Source: Chrysomallon squamiferum
Taxonomy: Eukaryota > Mollusca > Gastropoda > Neomphalida > Peltospiridae
DNA length: 64,000 nucleotides
Reading direction: 5' to 3'
Assembly: GCA_012295275.1 (NCBI GenBank)
Contig: CM022679.1
Span: 18,722,842 to 18,786,841 of the forward strand
Numbering within the stretch: position 1 is the stretch's first letter; every line of letters begins with the position of its first letter. The notes beneath the pieces were generated by a model. It ran no database searches, was not told the DNA's origin, and saw nothing but the letters and a program-made list of their open reading frames with translations. Shown here one piece after another: positions 60,140-64,000 of this stretch. A program made the translations under genes and the position numbers.

Positions 60140-63100
60140 CGAAGTAAACTGGTAAAAAACCCAACAAAGAACAGTTGATTTTCATTGATTAAAAATTAAA
60201 CTGATGATGGTTTGTTTGTTGTTGTTTTTTTGGGGGGTAGTCATAAAATAAAAATACTAATCCTACTTTTCTAACACAAATCTCTATTTATCCTTAGAAT
60301 AATTTGTGTATCTGACAGAATGTTTATGACAACATATATAAATATGAGTACTTTACAAGAAGGTAGTTGAAAATAATATATTATTAGGAGGGATTTTTAT
60401 GTATGAATAAAAAAGAAACCCCATTATATTTGAATTTCGAGATGTATAAGACCTATTCGCTGAAACAAAATACATATACCTCTTTTCAAACACCAGAATA
60501 GTGTAACAACCATATAGCATAGTCTACTATATTTTATTATTGTTTCCTTTTTCAGATTTTGTTTTCTATCCAAAACCCAATATGCCCCAAATCATTATAA
60601 TTTTTTTAAGTCAACTCTAAAAGACAGTGATTGATGTTTCTATCTATTTAATCAGGATTTGTAACACAAGGTTATCCTACCATGTATTTGCATATCAGCT
60701 TTATTGTCTAAAATTATGTCTCCTTAAGAGGCGATGAAGGAAGATGGTAATTATTAGCAGTAAAGTGCCATAACTGCCGCTCCGGGCACAGAGGGGAAAA
60801 TGTCGAGTAGTATTCTGGTTTATTTGTATTTCTTTTCTGAAATGTTTTGTAATAGCGATTAGTGTGTTCATTCTCATTAGCTTGTGTAGACTGATTAAAT
60901 ATTAGTAACGTTTCATCATATATATTAAATTTCAACATAAAGCTAATTTTTAAAAACAATTTTTGAAAACAGTATTTACCCCTGAGTCTCTTTTTTCATA
61001 TTGCATAAAATCTCATAATTTTCTACATCGTACTGCCACCTATTATAAACAGAAATATTTGTTCTTTATTTTATGCTGTCACTTGCTTGTCTGGAGTATA
61101 ACTTGTTTATTTCCTGTACAAACTTCGCTTATCAAGTCTTTTTATACGTTCTACTCCCCCCTTAAAAGTGTTTCAGCTGAAGTAATTATTTATATTCTGC
61201 AGTAGTAGGAACTGTTTATACCCCGCGAAGATTTTTAGCAAAGAAAAAGCTAAACTAACTTTAAAATATACTGGTTGTTCTTCTACAGAGATTGGTTATT
61301 CTATAGTCAGGGCATAAATAGTAACTTACTTTTTGTTTTTAAATCCTAAATTTGCTTATTTCATAAATGTATTCATGTCTGTCTGTCGCGTTACCGTATG
61401 GAAAAGGAAAATAAGAAAGCAGTAGAATTAATTTTCCAAATCTCAGCGATAAAAAGGTTCAGTTAACTTTTCATATAAATTAAAATAAATATTTAAATTA
61501 TAAAGCAGTTGCCCTTATAATTTAAATTTTGTTGAACGTTTCAAATATAAATACATTTTATAATAACCGTCCTTACAACTTATTACTTGAAATGAAATTA
61601 CCTTTCTAAACAACCATGCTGTTAGGATAAATACTTATTACTACGGCCAGTGTTTCACGCAGACGGAAATCCGAACTCCCGCTGCGCTGGAGCCAGCGAT
61701 CGTAGGCATTCGATTGAACATAGTTTGAGAGTAAAATCTGTTGTTTGTGATAAGACCGCATAGTTTTGTTCCTTTTATAATCTTTAAGTAATACAGCCAC
61801 AAATAAATATGTCTAATTCCTGAACGATAAAACCACCTTTATATAAAAACGTATTAATATGATTAGGAATGTTTTCTTTCCACAAGAAGTCATACTGTTT
61901 GATTTAGAGATGTGACAGTTAATAAGACAACACGCTTACTGTAAACATAAGCAGGGGTTCCTGTGGCAAATTTTTGTATGCCACCGACTGGTATACTTTA
62001 ATACACTACATCAAAAAATATTTTACAATTCAAAAAAAAAAAAGAAAAAAAAGAAATAATTTACTGTTCACGCAAAAATGTTTTGTTTCCAGTGTAAATC
62101 GTTTCAAAATGCTACTCTTCCGATGGAATGTAAGCCTTAACAAGTTTCATCTAGGATTAAACTGATGAGGCTCCTTGATCTACAAACATGTTTTCTTAAC
62201 TTCCATCTAATATAAAAAGTTTGTAGCTAGTAATAACAGTAATTCAAATAACAAGGCAAGGGAACGCCAAGAACAAAAACACAAATTTGTCTGGGAAAAC
62301 AGAACAAAATATCAGTGGCTATTTTTATTTTTGTAAAGACGTTAAATTACGCGCAGTGACATGAGCATTTCAAAATAAGGTTTTTGACTGTCTGGCACCA
62401 AGCATCTGTCGTAAAATACGGCAGTTTGGACTACTGGTTCACTGCAACGACAGCAGGTTTTTTCTTCTTTATTTCCATATAAGATGTACGAATCGAAGAG
62501 GTTTCCTCTTCTAAAGTTTTAGTGCCCCCTGATTTCGATACTGAAAACAGCTTTGAGAGATTTCTGCAAGTTGGGCTCCCAAGACGACATCGCATCGTTT
62601 GAAAAATGATCTTGTAGATCGGGATCTAAAGTATTTTGCTAATTATACAAATTTTATGTTTAGGTTCATAGTTAGTAAATGAGGAAGTTCATTTAAAACT
62701 CGAAGAAGAACTGTTAGATGTTAAACTGGATCAAGTGGGAAACTCGAAATGTCTATTTGCCTGTCACTTTGACTTAGTATAACTTAAATGTATATCGTTT
62801 GTCCAGTGAAATTTTGTTTGCATCCTCACATGCACTACTCTATATTTTCATCTATATTTCTTTTTTCTGTGATAGGAGAATTTATTAACATTAACTCTGA
62901 CCATGTGTTAAATATTATCGGATACAGATCTAACGAAGGAACACTTTGAAGAAAAGATAGACTAATTTATTTGAAGCTTTACAACATATCTTGCGCTTTA
63001 TTACTGTGCAGGTTCCCATTTTCAAGTTTTAAACTCAGTTTAATTTTTGAGTGTATATTTTGATCAGTTACGGAGAATGTGAAAAAACTTTAACGACTTT

Positions 63101-63220
63101 TTGCATCTAGTTCAATGAAAATATATTAAACAGATTAACAGCATGAAGAATTTAGAGAAGAAGAAAATAAAGAAAGATTAATCAAAAGTAAACCCTGTCC
63201 ATCTGGTAACCATCTTTTTC

Positions 63221-63240
63221 TAATATATATATATATATAT
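63221..63240. repeat. (TA)n microsatellite
   Basis: A short run of about ten TA units between CTAA and TTTTC. Confidence 0.75.
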
Positions 63241-64000
63241 TTTCTTAATTTGATTCATAGGTTATCACTGAATTCGAGCTGATGGAAATATCGGTAGATG
63301 AATGTCAGCAAAGACATTTTAATAAGACACAACAAATTGCTGAATAATAAAAGCCGACTGCATTCCCATTGCTGTCCCAGGAACGGCATACCTTCTTGTG
63401 AAGACCTTCTTGGGAAATGACTAAACAAGAGGAAGTCTTACGTATATCTGTCAATGGAATAGGCAAACACTCTATGACATAGGCTGGATGAAATGTTAAG
63501 CCTTCTTGCCTTCGGTTCGTATTTAGAAGCAGACGGAGGCGAAAAGATCTTGTAGTAAACAATAGATTTATGTGGGCTATAATTCTTTCCGCGGTCTTTG
63601 ATCGTGTAACTCTGAATGAACATTGCAATTACTCGTAACCGAAACAGTGATCACTGTCTAAATTTGTTTTACAGTATAATATAATGGCGTGTGTATGAAA
63701 ATCAACCATAATTAATTTCTAAGCGCAAATCGTATTCATATTAATATTATTAATTATGGTCCAGTTGTACTGTTGTTGTTGTTGTAACATATTAATTTAA
63801 AGACTGTAAGATTTAATTATATATCGCCTCTCAGTATTTAGAACACAATCATATATACCTTTTAATCAAAGTATTTTTAACCTTTTAATCTGCCATCAGT
63901 CCTTTACAATGAATTATAACAGAAAATAAAACCACAGACTTTTCAAACTTCAAAAGTTCTGGACAATGTAATTGATAATATTAATTAGAGTAGCAGTTAG

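Larger units (their letters stand above)
55117..64000. other. Gene-poor right flank
   Basis: I could not support a gene here. The region carries the microsatellites listed separately, homopolymer T or A runs (56019-56049, 56604-56621, 57056-57078, 59861-59880), and small GC-richer islands near 57400-57500, 58560-59300, 61640-61770 and 62380-62640. These islands could be exons or promoters of a gene continuing to the right, but none matched a family I know. Confidence 0.5.

Noticed and set aside
63305-63628. 107-codon minus-strand frame at the right end
   Set aside because: No family resemblance, no conserved motif and a second overlapping frame of similar length. It may be part of a first exon outside my reach, but there is no support.

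Overview
The window is nuclear DNA from an animal. It is very AT-rich, its genes are split by GT-AG introns, and it carries many simple-sequence repeats and decayed transposons. The RPSA fragment (for example the [20 protein letters not shown] stretch), the AT-rich introns and the repeat types suggest a lophotrochozoan, most likely a mollusc. That is an inference, not a demonstrated placement.

Five protein-coding genes could be assembled exon by exon, with every exon junction in frame. From left to right they are: (1) the 5' half of RPSA (40S ribosomal protein SA/uS2), minus strand, three coding exons at 2152-3326 plus a probable TOP-type non-coding first exon near 10294-10334; (2) NTAN1 (protein N-terminal asparagine amidohydrolase), plus strand, 10 exons, 10746-16686, 310 aa; (3) RRN3/TIF-IA (RNA polymerase I initiation factor), minus strand, 15 coding exons, 17963-26354, 566 aa, with a probable 5'UTR exon near 28 kb; (4) CFAP299 (cilia/flagella-associated, C4orf22 family), minus strand, 6 exons, 30009-32720, 233 aa; (5) a 563-aa charged coiled-coil protein, plus strand, 13 exons, 34082-51352. 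I could not name the last, but it is divergent from CFAP299 and so may be ciliary.

Layout: RPSA and NTAN1 diverge from one short intergenic region (about 10.3-10.75 kb). NTAN1 and RRN3 are tail to tail at about 17-18 kb. RRN3 and CFAP299 are in tandem. CFAP299 and the coiled-coil gene diverge around 32.8-34 kb. NTAN1 and RRN3 are also neighbours in human (16p13.11), so this looks like old microsynteny. The functional mix is two housekeeping ribosome-production genes (RPSA, RRN3), one N-degron enzyme, and one or two cilium-related genes. They do not form a pathway.

The introns hold decayed mobile DNA: two Tigger/MER2-like DNA-transposon remnants (27.2 and 41.25 kb), the 3' end of a non-LTR retrotransposon with an ATT tail (47.3-47.9 kb), and a patch of degenerate coding repeats in RPSA intron 1 (4.6-8.2 kb). 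From 51.4 kb to the right end no gene could be supported. That stretch is AT-rich DNA with a dense cluster of microsatellites at 55-60.2 kb. No RNA gene, CRISPR array or wholly new system could be demonstrated.
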